64,000 nt of DNA from Mycobacterium numidiamassiliense (lineage in GTDB: Bacteria; Actinomycetota; Actinomycetes; Mycobacteriales; Mycobacteriaceae): positions 793,066 to 857,065 of the forward strand of contig NZ_FUEZ01000004.1 in assembly GCF_900157365.1 (NCBI RefSeq). The letters are read 5' to 3'. This document shows, piece after piece, positions 1 to 7,926 of the stretch. Every line of letters begins with the position of its first letter. The first letter of the stretch is position 1. The notes beneath the pieces were generated by a model, which saw nothing but the letters and a program-made list of their open reading frames with translations, had not been told where the DNA came from and made no database searches. The position numbers and the translations under genes are program-made.

Positions 1-81
1 TGCGCCGACGTGGGCGGCCGGCCATATGCGGTGGATGTTGCGCTCCTGCAGTACGTTCTGACGCAGGCAGCGCGGCAATGA
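1..81 (+). CDS. C-terminal end of an MceD-type protein (partial)
   Basis: Frame 1 is open from the left edge and stops at TGA 79-81, giving 26 residues that end in LTQAARQ. The stop overlaps the ATG of the next gene (ATGA), the translational coupling usual inside mce operons. In all mce operons the gene before the MceE-type lipoprotein is mceD, so I infer this is its tail; 26 residues are too few to prove it by sequence. The gene begins outside the window. Confidence 0.6.
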   Translation, partial: CADVGGRPYAVDVALLQYVLTQAARQ

Positions 82-1073
82 GATATGCAGTGCGGTCGGC
101 GATCGGCGCAATCATGTGCGCTCTGACGGCGACGTCGTGTGCGTCGCTAAACATTAATGCAATCCCGGCGCCTGGCACCAGTTATCAGGGCGGATACAAC
201 ATCGTAGCGGAATTTGCCAATGTGCTGAATCTGCCGGACAAGGCAAAAGTGGTGTTGGACGGCACCACGGTGGGCGTGGTGACGAAAGTCAGCATCGCCA
301 GCAGCCAAGTTGATGTGACGGCACGCATCGATCGCGATGTCGTGGTGCCGTCGAACATCCATGCACTTCTACAGCAGGCTACTGTCCTCGGTGACATCTA
401 CATTGCCCTCGAACGAGGACAAGACACTAGATCGGCGGGACCACCACTGGGCCCCGGCGGCCGGATTCCACTTGCTCAAACCACCTCCCCGCCTCAGCTC
501 GAAGACACCATCGCCCACTTAGCGAATTTCATCGGCAGCGGATCAATCCAGCGGGCGCAGAACACAGTTATCGGTATCAATAGAGTGACACCACCCAAAG
601 ATGAACTACGCAGGGTTGTGTCGCAGGTGACGACCGACCTCAAAGATCTTTCTAATAACATCGATAATGTCGATTTATTGATCAACAGCCTTTACGAAAC
701 ATCGACGGTGCTGGCCACTCGTACGCCGGCCCTGACTTTGCTGTTATCCCCGGCCGGTGTGGCCGGATTCAGGCGAGACGTTATCTTGGGGAACATCTTT
801 GGCACATTATTGCCATCCCTTGGTTCTATCTACAACGGCGGATATTGGTTGACCCCGTTGATAGATTCGCTGGGGAATGCGCTGAAAGCAGTACAAGGCT
901 CTAAACAGGCCGTGGAGGCGGAGTACCCGGCGTACCGGAAATTCATTACTGATTATTTCCTCCCGCAAGACAAGTATCCCGCTATTAACATCACGTCAAT
1001 TATTGGACCTGACGGTCGCGAGTTGTCGGGAAATGTCGAGCAGGTACTGCGAATGCTTGGAGCGGTTCCGTGA
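78..1073 (+). CDS. Mce-family lipoprotein, MceE type
   Basis: This 331-residue protein has a hydrophobic leader ending in a lipobox-like LTATSC, with the acylated Cys at about residue 21, as in the Lpr (MceE) subunits of mce operons. Residues 40-115 form the MlaD/Mce domain (VVLDGTTVGVV, then ALLQQATVLGDIYIALE). The later region fits the helical Mce4_CUP1-type domain that builds the periplasmic lipid-conducting tube. It would sit on the outer face of the plasma membrane as one of six Mce subunits of an ABC-type lipid importer. It overlaps both the mceD-type end and the MceF-type start by 4 bp. Base composition is clearly more A/T-rich than the genes after 8 kb. Which mce operon this is cannot be told from the tail. 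Confidence 0.93.
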   Translation: MRYAVRSAIGAIMCALTATSCASLNINAIPAPGTSYQGGYNIVAEFANVLNLPDKAKVVLDGTTVGVVTKVSIASSQVDVTARIDRDVVVPSNIHALLQQATVLGDIYIALERGQDTRSAGPPLGPGGRIPLAQTTSPPQLEDTIAHLANFIGSGSIQRAQNTVIGINRVTPPKDELRRVVSQVTTDLKDLSNNIDNVDLLINSLYETSTVLATRTPALTLLLSPAGVAGFRRDVILGNIFGTLLPSLGSIYNGGYWLTPLIDSLGNALKAVQGSKQAVEAEYPAYRKFITDYFLPQDKYPAINITSIIGPDGRELSGNVEQVLRMLGAVP

Positions 1074-2038
1074 ACTTTAAGAGCATGATTTCATTCGTCG
1101 TATTTCTTGCGATGGTAATCGCCTTTATTGGCTACGTCGCGTCATTGGGTGTCCGGATCGCTCCGCCGGCGGCGCGCGCCACCCTCTCGATGGATGTGGC
1201 TGACATCAGTAATCTTGAGGTCGAATCCAATGTGTTGCTTCGTGGGGTGCCGGTAGGCAAGGTGAGTCGCATCGACGCGACGACCTCACATGCGACCATT
1301 CATTTCTATATTGAAGACAAGTACAAAATTCCCGCTGACAGCGTAGTTCGGTTAGAGAACCTCTCCGCTCTTGGCGAATCTTATATCGAGCTGGAGCCCC
1401 GAAATTCTGGCGGCCCCGTCTTCCAGGACGGCCAGCGCATCGCGCCGCAGTCCATAAAACCACCAGGCTCAATATCCGAGCTCGGGGTCAGTGTTGTGCG
1501 CATGCTGAACCAACTCGACCCAAATCAGCTCAAACGTGTTATTGGTGAAGCCGACACAGGGCTACCGGATCCATATTCTGTGCTGCCCAACCTGAAACGT
1601 GCCAGTGTGCTGCTGCGCAATACCACAGCCGACTTGAATGGGCGGGGCAAGACGGTGCTGGAAAATTCTCAGAGCCTTCTCGAGAACGCTGGCTTCGTCG
1701 GGCCGGCGCTCGCCGAGACAATACCTGCTGTCCAAGAGCTAGGACCGCAGCTTCAGGTGGCGTGGAACAATGCCATGACTGTTCCGACGCGCCTTCCTGC
1801 GCCGGGCAGTGTCTATCTGTTGGGTAAGTTCATCCAGCGCATCCAGAGGTTATTGGACGATCGTGCACCCGATATCAGGGTGCTGACCGAGCCACTCACG
1901 GCGAACATCAAGGCAATCGCGGCTTCGCTGACGACCATCGACACGAGCCAGGTGCTCGCCAACCTGTTGTCGGCGGTGCCCGCAGATGGCGCAATCAACT
2001 TACACGTAACAATCCCGGAAAGACAGGCTGGTAACTGA
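1070..2038 (+). CDS. Mce-family protein, MceF type
   Basis: This 322-residue protein starts at a GTG that overlaps the previous stop (GTGA). One N-terminal membrane helix (about residues 5-27) is followed by the MlaD/Mce domain (VADISNLEVESNVLLRGVPVGKV, then LGESYIELEP). A long helical region follows with NTTADLNGRGKTVLENSQ, typical of MceF subunits. As the sixth Mce subunit it would be anchored in the plasma membrane and line the lipid channel. It is shorter than many MceF proteins (often above 400 residues) because it lacks the long Pro-rich C-terminal tail. Its position as last mce gene before the Mce-associated gene is the standard order. Confidence 0.93.
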   Translation: MNFKSMISFVVFLAMVIAFIGYVASLGVRIAPPAARATLSMDVADISNLEVESNVLLRGVPVGKVSRIDATTSHATIHFYIEDKYKIPADSVVRLENLSALGESYIELEPRNSGGPVFQDGQRIAPQSIKPPGSISELGVSVVRMLNQLDPNQLKRVIGEADTGLPDPYSVLPNLKRASVLLRNTTADLNGRGKTVLENSQSLLENAGFVGPALAETIPAVQELGPQLQVAWNNAMTVPTRLPAPGSVYLLGKFIQRIQRLLDDRAPDIRVLTEPLTANIKAIAASLTTIDTSQVLANLLSAVPADGAINLHVTIPERQAGN

Positions 2039-2039
2039 A

Positions 2040-2738
2040 ATGCGTTCCGACACTGAGGAAGTTAAGACCGCCCCTGCGGGGGACGACGAGGCCACTGAAA
2101 TCGCCGAGTCGGTCGAGAGGGCGGAAGCCGCGGTTGCTGAGGAGTCGGGAGACTCCGAGACCGCAAACGAGTCGGCAACAGACGACGCGCCGAGCAAATC
2201 CACGACGACGAAGAGCCGGCGTGTATCGGTTTCTGTTCGTAGCCTGGCGGTCAGCGCAGTTATTGCGATTTTGATAGCCGCCGTGGCCGTGATGACGTGG
2301 TTGTACATCGGCGCGAAAGCAACTCTCCACGACCAGGCTCGACAAGCCAGCGACGACAAGCGCGCTGAGCAGATTGCGCTCGACTACGCGGTCAATGCTG
2401 CGATAATGGATTACAAAGATCTAGGTCCCTGGAAACAAAACCTCGTTAAGGGCACCACACCCGAACTCAAGGATAAACTCAGCAAAGCAGGTACGAGCAT
2501 GGAGCAGATCCTGCTCCCACTGCAATGGAGTTCGTCGGCACGACCGCTCGCCGCCAAAGTGCGGTCGCATAACAATGGCGTATATATCGTAGACACATTT
2601 GTCAGTGTGATGACAAAAACGGTTCAGGCAGGAGACAACCTGCAATCCACGGCGACATATAGCATCACCATCGACAGCAATAACGCTTGGCAGATCACCG
2701 ACGTCGGCGGTATCGCCGCTATGGTCACCGAAAAATAG
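2040..2738 (+). CDS. Mce-associated membrane protein (Mas/Mam type)
   Basis: This 232-residue protein has an acidic, Ala/Glu-rich cytoplasmic stretch (residues 1-55), a single membrane helix at about 67-92 (SLAVSAVIAILIAAVAVMTW) and an extracytoplasmic NTF2-like domain (DYAVNAAIMDYKDL, then YSITIDSNNAWQITDV). This is the architecture of the Mas/Mam proteins encoded directly after mceF, which are thought to stabilise the Mce complex. It begins 1 nt after the mceF-type stop, so it is cotranscribed. I see no strong ribosome binding site; coupling to the upstream gene may suffice. Confidence 0.9.
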   Translation: MRSDTEEVKTAPAGDDEATEIAESVERAEAAVAEESGDSETANESATDDAPSKSTTTKSRRVSVSVRSLAVSAVIAILIAAVAVMTWLYIGAKATLHDQARQASDDKRAEQIALDYAVNAAIMDYKDLGPWKQNLVKGTTPELKDKLSKAGTSMEQILLPLQWSSSARPLAAKVRSHNNGVYIVDTFVSVMTKTVQAGDNLQSTATYSITIDSNNAWQITDVGGIAAMVTEK

Positions 2739-2775
2739 CGGCCGCCCGTCACGTTACCTCTTAGGAGTGATCTGT

Positions 2776-3408
2776 ATGAGAGACGCGCCTCTGGGCAATG
2801 CCACGTGCAATATCGAAAAGCGTTCGGCCCTCGCTGTACTGGCGTGTCTGGCGCTTGTCGCGTCGATGGTCACGATGCTGTGCGGGCGCGCGGCCGCTGA
2901 CCCTTCGGCGCCGCCTGCCCCACCGTTACCGCTGTTCATCCCAACCGCGAGCAATTGGACACCAAAAGTCCCATACTCGTATGAGGCTACCCAAAAGAAT
3001 GTAACCGAAGCTGATATCAACGCGGAGCGTGAAATGTGTCAGTGGTTCAATGCGCAATATCGGGAGCTACGCCGTCAGATGGACGAATTCGGGTTCGATC
3101 TACTCCAGGCCAATAACGACTGGACGGTTCCTGGCATCCAGGCGCATGCCGACGCTGTGGCCTCCAACATCGAACAGTCTGTTGCTTACCTGGCTCCGCG
3201 GGCAGAGGCCCTGACTCAGAGCCAGGACTACGTCGGCGACAATTATTTTCCGCTTTACCAAGGGGAGAGTTTCTATCGGTTGTGGCAGCACCTGTCGAAC
3301 ACCGGCGTCGGTATCAGGGCTCGAAACACGGCCTGGATTTACGGTCCCTCCCAGCAGCGAGACGAGCATTGGGGCAGCAGGATAGAACGATCGCATGTCT
3401 GCAATTGA
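2776..3408 (+). CDS. Secreted protein of unknown function, downstream of mce genes
   Basis: This is a 210-residue protein. I chose the ATG at 2776 because AGGAG at 2763-2767 lies 8 nt upstream; a GTG at 2767 overlaps that site and is less likely. A signal peptide (ALAVLACLALVASMVTMLC, cleavage near RAAADPS) is followed by a Pro-rich linker and a mostly helical domain with Cys in EREMCQW and at the C-terminus (SHVCN), which could form a disulfide. I recognise no family. Such secreted proteins often follow mce operons, so an accessory role in lipid import is an inference from position only. Confidence 0.8.
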   Translation: MRDAPLGNATCNIEKRSALAVLACLALVASMVTMLCGRAAADPSAPPAPPLPLFIPTASNWTPKVPYSYEATQKNVTEADINAEREMCQWFNAQYRELRRQMDEFGFDLLQANNDWTVPGIQAHADAVASNIEQSVAYLAPRAEALTQSQDYVGDNYFPLYQGESFYRLWQHLSNTGVGIRARNTAWIYGPSQQRDEHWGSRIERSHVCN

Positions 3409-3509
3409 GTTGACCGGCTCGCGGCCGCGACGTCCACGTTGACGCCTGCCGTTGCGGGCCAAGCCAATATCGCGACAACTCTTGGAAACTCGGACTCGCA
3501 GGAGGAGCC

Positions 3510-4049
3510 GTGAGAGCAACACTCCACCCGTCCCGTCGCGGGTGCGCACAACAGGCCTCCCGTTTCACAAAGCGGATTTCTGTTCTGGCTGCTCTGTACG
3601 TCGCAGGCTATTGCATCGTGGCGGCCTTCGGTGCAAGCCAGGCCCGCGGCGACGTCGGAGATCTAGGCCCGCCCCCGGCCGAGCCGGAGATCAGACAGAC
3701 CCTTATCGATTTCTACAGTGCGGGGCATCCATTGGGCTCGACGGTCGATGTTCGATTCGAGGGCCCGATCCTGGTTGGCCAGCTTACGGAACACGCGAAC
3801 CCCCCACCTCGTCCATGGTGTGTCCGTTGTGGTTACCCTGACCAGGGCATCAGCCCCATGTACCCGGTCACGGCGCTGGTGACGGTCACGATCAGGCAAG
3901 CTCTGGCATCGAGTGCGCTCGCACCTTCCGACCCTGTCATAAGCAACACAACCTATAACGGGACGGGCTGTGCTGGGGTGACCCAATCGCAATATTGCCC
4001 GGCCTACTATTTCTACCGAGACGGACAGGGCAATTGGCAGGTTGCCTAA
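3510..4049 (+). CDS. Secreted protein of unknown function
   Basis: This 179-residue protein starts at GTG 3510 with a strong AGGAGGAG at about 3499-3506. The N-terminus has an Arg-rich n-region, a hydrophobic core (ISVLAALYVAGYCIVAAFGA) and a likely cleavage after ASQARG, so it is exported. The mature part is small and beta-rich, with four Cys (CVRCGYPDQG, TGCAGVTQSQYC) that could form two disulfides. I recognise no family. It is the last gene of the mce-linked run and is followed directly by a large nested hairpin. Confidence 0.75.
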   Translation: MRATLHPSRRGCAQQASRFTKRISVLAALYVAGYCIVAAFGASQARGDVGDLGPPPAEPEIRQTLIDFYSAGHPLGSTVDVRFEGPILVGQLTEHANPPPRPWCVRCGYPDQGISPMYPVTALVTVTIRQALASSALAPSDPVISNTTYNGTGCAGVTQSQYCPAYYFYRDGQGNWQVA

Positions 4050-4116
4050 GGGCGCCAGACTGCTGGCAAGCTTTCGGGCTGCAGCAGCTCTTGCAGCCCA
4101 GCGTTGGCAACCTGCC
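4036..4116 (+). terminator. Large nested hairpin at the end of the mce-linked operon
   Basis: An 11-bp perfect inverted repeat (GGCAGGTTGCC at 4036-4046 with GGCAACCTGCC at 4106-4116) encloses a second one (GGGCTGCA 4076-4083 with TGCAGCCC 4092-4099). The left arm overlaps the last codons of the preceding gene. There is no T-run, so this is either a non-canonical mycobacterial terminator or a recombination relic. I favour a terminator because of its place. Confidence 0.5.
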
Positions 4117-4255
4117 CTCAAGGTCGCCCGAGGCACCAACCTTCTCTGGTGTTGATGCCATCAACACCTGTCGCGTATCCGCAGGTCATTCCGCGTCGTT
4201 TCATGTCGTTTCGCGTGTTCAAAACTGGCATTTTCCCAGTTCAGGGCAATTTCCA

Positions 4256-4283
4256 GGACGGGGTTCGATTCCCGGCAGCTCCT
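4256..4283 (+). repeat. Truncated tmRNA/tRNA 3' end (att-like relic 1)
   Basis: These 28 bases carry a T-arm and acceptor 3' strand (GGGTTCGATTCCCGGCAGCTCC). They match, from memory, the 3' end of mycobacterial tmRNA (ssrA) apart from the base before the T stem and the last bases. No tRNA-like domain or tag-coding part lies upstream, so it is not a functional RNA. ssrA 3' ends are frequent integrase targets, so I read it as an attachment-site remnant. A GTCGTTTC repeat lies just upstream at about 4195-4212. Confidence 0.5.
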
Positions 4284-4409
4284 CGGGACGGGATCCTGAT
4301 CATCGTTCCGTCGTTACCTCCAGCCACGCCCTACATCAACAGCGGATCAACACTGGGTCTTGCCGGCAGCTCACTCGCAGCTGTCATCAGTGACTGGCGG
4401 GGCCGTTGA

Positions 4410-4697
4410 TCAAGTATCGCCATGCATCAGTCGACGGTGCGCGGTCGGCGTCAAGCCGGGAGGTAAATCAGATCGCCTCGGTCGCGCATCGACTCGAGGC
4501 GAAGGAATATGGCGGTGTCGCTCGATCAGGTCTTCGACGTCACCGCGCGTCAACCGCCACGTGCGGCCAACTCGGCACCCTGACAGCTCGCCGCAGTCGT
4601 TGCACAGCCAAGGCACACCTTTAGTCATTTCTGGCAACACCATTTCCGCGACTTCAGCGAGCGAGTACGTCCTGATGTCGAGGTTGTCGTCGGGCAT
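4410..4697 (-). CDS. Small helix-turn-helix protein of an integrated element
   Basis: A 95-residue protein if read from the ATG at 4697 (MPDDNLDIRTYSLAEV); an ATG at 4706 and longer starts are also possible, and none has a clear Shine-Dalgarno site. The core looks like an excisionase/MerR-type helix-turn-helix: YSLAEVAEMVLPEM for the recognition helices, RVGRTWRLTRGDVEDLIERH for the wing and following helix. A Cys-containing insert (PWLCNDCGELSGC) could bind metal. Context (att-like relics, excisionase and integrase nearby) supports a mobile-element origin. A role in excision or repression is an inference. Confidence 0.6.
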   Translation of the reverse strand: MPDDNLDIRTYSLAEVAEMVLPEMTKGVPWLCNDCGELSGCRVGRTWRLTRGDVEDLIERHRHIPSPRVDARPRRSDLPPGLTPTAHRRLMHGDT

Positions 4698-4892
4698 AAC
4701 GCACATTGTGGGTCGCAGCCGCGCACGCTCGACGTTGCCATTCAACGCACTGCGCAAACTGCCCCCCGACGAACCGGCTAGGTCCTCACCTTAAGAATCA
4801 CTCGAGAGGTGATGGAGATCCTGTGGCCGGCTTTCCGCACCTCCATGAAATGCGGCGAGAGGTGTTCCTGGATGCCAGAGCAGTCCATCGAC

Positions 4893-4913
4893 GGTCTTGA
4901 CGCCGTCAAGACC
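4893..4913. repeat. 10-bp perfect inverted repeat, 1-nt centre
   Basis: GGTCTTGACG and CGTCAAGACC flank a single C. It lies between the HTH gene and the second att-like relic. It could be a protein-binding dyad or a short terminator; there is no T-run. Confidence 0.45.
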
Positions 4914-5000
4914 CGAAAACAAAACCGCAGGTACCGAGCGGGAACGAAACGCAACGAGATGGAGCGAACCCGCAGGTAAAACCGTATTTCCCCAGGTAGA

Positions 5001-5029
5001 GGCTGGGGTTCGATCCCCTTAGCTCCACC
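5001..5029 (+). repeat. Truncated tmRNA/tRNA 3' end (att-like relic 2)
   Basis: GGGGTTCGATCCCC forms a perfect T-arm, followed by an acceptor-like strand ending in AGCTCCACC, resembling the tmRNA end with the terminal ACC that relic 1 lacks. Nothing upstream folds as the rest of a tRNA or tmRNA. It shares the pattern GGGGTTCGAT-CCC-AGCTCC with relic 1 about 740 bp away, as expected for the two ends, or successive scars, of elements using the same target. Confidence 0.5.
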
Positions 5030-5382
5030 GCACAAACGATGGGTATCTTCGATCAATGTCGCCGCAAAAGCGTCAGGCATGACTGCACAACGGGGCCGGG
5101 AGGGTAAGACGGTCGAAGCGTTGGCCAGACGGGGATCGCAACGTACGAAGTCGAGTACGTCTTGGGAAACACACTGAGACTCGTCAAGCGGCGTTGAATC
5201 AGTGAGTCATCTCGCCCGTAACCGGAGCAGCTGTCGGCGGCATGGTCACAAAGTGCAAATCAATTTTTGACCTGGCTGGCCGGACTAACGCTCGGCTGAG
5301 CCACTGAGAAATCGAGAAGCTCTTTGCCGAAGGGTATTCGGCGGTCGTTGTTGCCCTTGCTGCGCTGGGGGACAATGAAGTT

Positions 5383-5649
5383 ATGGCGCAACATCGTGGC
5401 GGCGACCGCGCATTTCATCAGTTCCGATACGACACAGCCGGGTTGCGCGGCAAGCGACTGCGGGTGTTGTCCGACATTCCAGTGAACGACGCCGGGGTGC
5501 CCCAAGGTCTGCCTAAAGGCGTCACCGAGGTGATTGCTATCGACGACGAACCCAACATCAATCTCAGCGTGCGGGTCCACGCTCCCGACGATCCCCACTG
5601 CGTGGCCCTCGTCGGATTCGAACAGCTTGCCATCTACGACGAGCAATGA
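5383..5649 (+). CDS. Small protein of unknown function in the integration region
   Basis: This 88-residue ORF looks like real protein: acidic, balanced composition, with a run of alternating hydrophobics (GVTEVIAIDDEPNINLSVRV) and a plausible C-terminal strand (VALVGFEQLAIYDEQ). I recognise no family. The frame is open upstream to a stop at 5305 without a good start codon, and there is no clear ribosome binding site. It may therefore be the 3' part of a once longer gene. Treat it as possible cargo of the integrated element. Confidence 0.4.
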   Translation: MAQHRGGDRAFHQFRYDTAGLRGKRLRVLSDIPVNDAGVPQGLPKGVTEVIAIDDEPNINLSVRVHAPDDPHCVALVGFEQLAIYDEQ

Positions 5650-6372
5650 GCATCAGCGGCACCTCCGATTGAGTCTCGCGAGGTCTTAATGTCTTCTTCG
5701 ACCTTGCCGAACGAAGTCGATCAAACCCGCCCTGATGCAGGGCAGACATAGCCCGACCGGCCGGCTGCCACGTGCAGCCTATTTTGTGGGGGCCAAGATG
5801 GGGCCAACGGGTCAGACCATCGAGGAGACTGTCTCCCTCACACGTGGCGTATTGCTGCCGGATTGTGAACGGATTTGTGAACGAAACACAGCGCGACGGC
5901 CGAGATCGCGCGGAACGTACCGTTGTGGCAGAGACCGCCCACTAGCGGTGAACTGGATGTTTGAGACGTCGGGATCGCCGTGAAACTGTCACCGGCGGGC
6001 TCACAACCCAGACGTCGCAGGTTCGAGTCCCGTGCGCTCCTTTTCGAAATGTCCATCCCGGCGCACAGGGCATGAACGACTTCCATAGTGCTTGTCTCCC
6101 CTTCCCGCACAACCAAATTGGGAGTTCGTCGTGGGGAAGGCGGGAGACTCAAACGTCTGACGCTGGGGCTCGATGGCACCAATCCACGGTTCCCGCGGAA
6201 GCCCTCGGTCATCATGCTGACCTACAGGCTCACCGGCACGACTGAGGCAATCGGGATCGACCACGACCGTGCCCACCGCTCGGTAAGGGGTCGCCGACGA
6301 ATCAGGGTTTTACGTGGGCGATTCGGCCCTTGGCGATAGACGGATGCCTCATGCGGGCGGGAGGATCGCGGT
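5650..6372. other. Stretch without a supported gene
   Basis: About 720 bases hold only the tRNA-Met-like 3' half at 5994-6040. Minus-strand ORFs across it contain the peptide ERTGLEPATSGL, which is what a tRNA 3' half encodes in antisense, so I do not call them genes. Confidence 0.55.
5994..6040 (+). repeat. 3' half of a tRNA-Met-like gene (att-like relic 3)
   Basis: The segment reads as an anticodon arm (GGGCTCACAACCC), variable loop, T-arm (GCAGGTTCGAGTCCCGT) and acceptor end GCGCTCC. It closely resembles the 3' half of actinobacterial tRNA-Met (GGGCTCATAACCC), but the anticodon position reads CAC instead of CAT. No 5' half is present. A 3' half alone is the typical footprint left by integration into a tRNA gene; decay would explain the changed anticodon. 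Confidence 0.5.
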
Positions 6373-6516
6373 ATGAACGATCGCCACACCGACGACGCCG
6401 CGATCGAAGCCCGTCGAGTGGCGCGCCTGGACGCGACACGCGAATGGGACAGGACGAGTGAGAAGGACCTACCTCGAAGAGGTAGACCTACAGGAGGAAT
6501 GCAATGGCCGAGCTGA
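6373..6516 (+). CDS. Possible 47-residue leader protein ahead of the excisionase gene
   Basis: ATG 6373 is preceded by a good GGGAGGA at about 6359-6365 (7-nt spacing). The frame encodes a 47-residue, charged peptide beginning MNDRHTDDAAIEARRVARL and stops at 6514-6516, overlapping the excisionase start at 6504. The overlap suggests translational coupling. It is too short to assign a family. Confidence 0.35.
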   Translation: MNDRHTDDAAIEARRVARLDATREWDRTSEKDLPRRGRPTGGMQWPS

Positions 6517-6692
6517 TTGCGGTCCCGGTGGTGATGGCACGCCTCGGCATCGGCCGCACAAAGTTGTACGAGCTGATCGACTCGGGGGAGCTGCGCAGTG
6601 TGAAAATCGGTTCACGCCGATTTGTTACCGACGCAGCGCTCGACGACTTCATCACACGTCTCGACGAAAGCGCGCAGCGCCTTACCGGATAG
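6504..6692 (+). CDS. Excisionase-like helix-turn-helix protein
   Basis: A 62-residue protein with the HTH_17/excisionase fold: helix-turn-helix MARLGIGRTKLYELIDSGEL, wing VKIGSRRFV, then a final helix DAALDDFITRL. AGGAGG at 6492-6497 precedes the ATG by 6 nt. It lies 25 bp upstream of the integrase on the same strand, the usual xis-int pairing, so it probably biases integrase toward excision or acts as its regulator. The short inverted repeat CTACCTC-GAA-GAGGTAG at 6469-6485 sits just upstream and may be its binding site. Confidence 0.85.
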   Translation: MAELIAVPVVMARLGIGRTKLYELIDSGELRSVKIGSRRFVTDAALDDFITRLDESAQRLTG

Positions 6693-6717
6693 AGATGCCA
6701 GGAAGGACCCGCGAACT

Positions 6718-7926
6718 ATGCCGCGCCAACAGCTCCCCCCGCAGATCAAGAAGATCACCCTCAAGAACGGCAAGGTCCGCTATCACGTCAAGGAAAACGG
6801 CCGCGTCGACTCGATCACCAAACAGCGCCCCAAGCTCGACAAGCGATTCGACACCGAGAAAGAAGCGCGCGACGCGTTGCGCGACTTCCAGTACCAGACC
6901 GCTCGGGGCACCTACGTGATGCGCTCGACCCTCACCGTCGAACAGGCTTGCACGAACTGGCTGGCCGGCCGACACGGTCTGCGCAAGTCGGCCAAGGCCG
7001 CCTACCGCAATGGTCTGCAGCCACTGCGCGACCGGCACGGCGGAATGCCGATACAGGCGCTGGAGAAGCGGCATCTCGATGAACTCGTCACCGACCTGAT
7101 GGCGGGCGGCGTCGTGCCAGTCCACGTCAAGGAGGGCCGCGGTGTGCGGGGACATTATCGGCGGCCGTGGAGAGCTACCACGATCAATCCGATGCTTAAC
7201 TACCTCGAATCGATGCTGAACGAGCTGCTCAAGCAGGGCAAGGTCAACTACAACGTGGCCGCGCTCGTCGACCGACTGCCGGTCAGCAAGGTGCCTATGC
7301 AGACCTTCACCACCGTCGAGGTCGAGAGGCTCCTCGACACCTTCGCCGAGGACCGGCTCGCACACGTGTGGCACCTTGCGCTGGCTGGTTTGCGGCGCGG
7401 TGAGCTGTGCGGGCTGCGCTGGACCGACATCGACTTCGAGGCACATACGATCAACATCGAGATCACCCGCGTCGTCGTCGACGGTGAGGTCGTCGAGGGT
7501 GGCACGAAGTCCGAGACCTCAACCCGTGTGCTGCCGCTGACCCCGGAGCTGCTGGCGGCACTCAGGGCTGCCACGCGCATGCAGGCCGTTGAGCAGCTCG
7601 CCGCCGGGCCTGCATATGAGCGCAGCGGCCACGTCGTCGTCGACCCGCTAGGGCGGCGTTACCACCCCGACACGGTGTCGGATTACTGGGCGGCCGCGTG
7701 TGCGAAGGCGGGCGTGAAGCGCATCCGGTTGCACGACGCCCGGCACACCTGCGGCACGCTCATGCACCTGGAGCACAATGTGCCAGTGGCGATCATCTCG
7801 GCCTGGCTCGGGCACGCCGACACCGCGTTCACAATGCGCACCTACGTGCACAACCAACCGGAGAAGCTCGCCCTCGCGGCCAAGAGCATCTCGTCGTGGA
7901 CGAGGGCAAAGAAGTCCGCACAGTAG
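6718..7926 (+). CDS. Tyrosine site-specific integrase
   Basis: A 402-residue phage-type tyrosine recombinase. I chose ATG 6718 because GGAAGGA at 6701-6707 fits; longer frames overlap the xis-like gene. The arm-type binding/AP2-like part is about residues 1-60, the core-binding SAM-like domain about 65-170, the catalytic domain about 180-395. The catalytic residues are all present: R226 (LAGLRRGELCGLRW), H339 and R342 (HDARHT), H366 (WLGHAD) and Y376 (MRTYVH). The enzyme should be active. Its 3' end points at tRNA-Thr 212 bp away, with repeated arm-type-like sites between. Confidence 0.95.
   Translation: MPRQQLPPQIKKITLKNGKVRYHVKENGRVDSITKQRPKLDKRFDTEKEARDALRDFQYQTARGTYVMRSTLTVEQACTNWLAGRHGLRKSAKAAYRNGLQPLRDRHGGMPIQALEKRHLDELVTDLMAGGVVPVHVKEGRGVRGHYRRPWRATTINPMLNYLESMLNELLKQGKVNYNVAALVDRLPVSKVPMQTFTTVEVERLLDTFAEDRLAHVWHLALAGLRRGELCGLRWTDIDFEAHTINIEITRVVVDGEVVEGGTKSETSTRVLPLTPELLAALRAATRMQAVEQLAAGPAYERSGHVVVDPLGRRYHPDTVSDYWAAACAKAGVKRIRLHDARHTCGTLMHLEHNVPVAIISAWLGHADTAFTMRTYVHNQPEKLALAAKSISSWTRAKKSAQ

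Larger units (their letters stand above)
4698..5382. other. Non-coding stretch with a hairpin and a tRNA-like end
   Basis: I find no convincing gene in these roughly 690 bases. They hold a perfect inverted repeat at 4893-4913 and an att-like tRNA/tmRNA 3' end at 5001-5029. The frame of the next gene is open back to a stop at 5305 without an obvious start. The region looks like decayed mobile DNA. Confidence 0.5.

Noticed and set aside
4256..4283. Functional ssrA (tmRNA) gene
   Set aside because: Only the last 28 bases match; no tag reading frame, pseudoknots or 5' acceptor strand is present.
5838..6276. Minus-strand ORFs that contain ERTGLEPATSGL
   Set aside because: This peptide is the antisense translation of a tRNA 3' half (5994-6040), a well-known false ORF marker.
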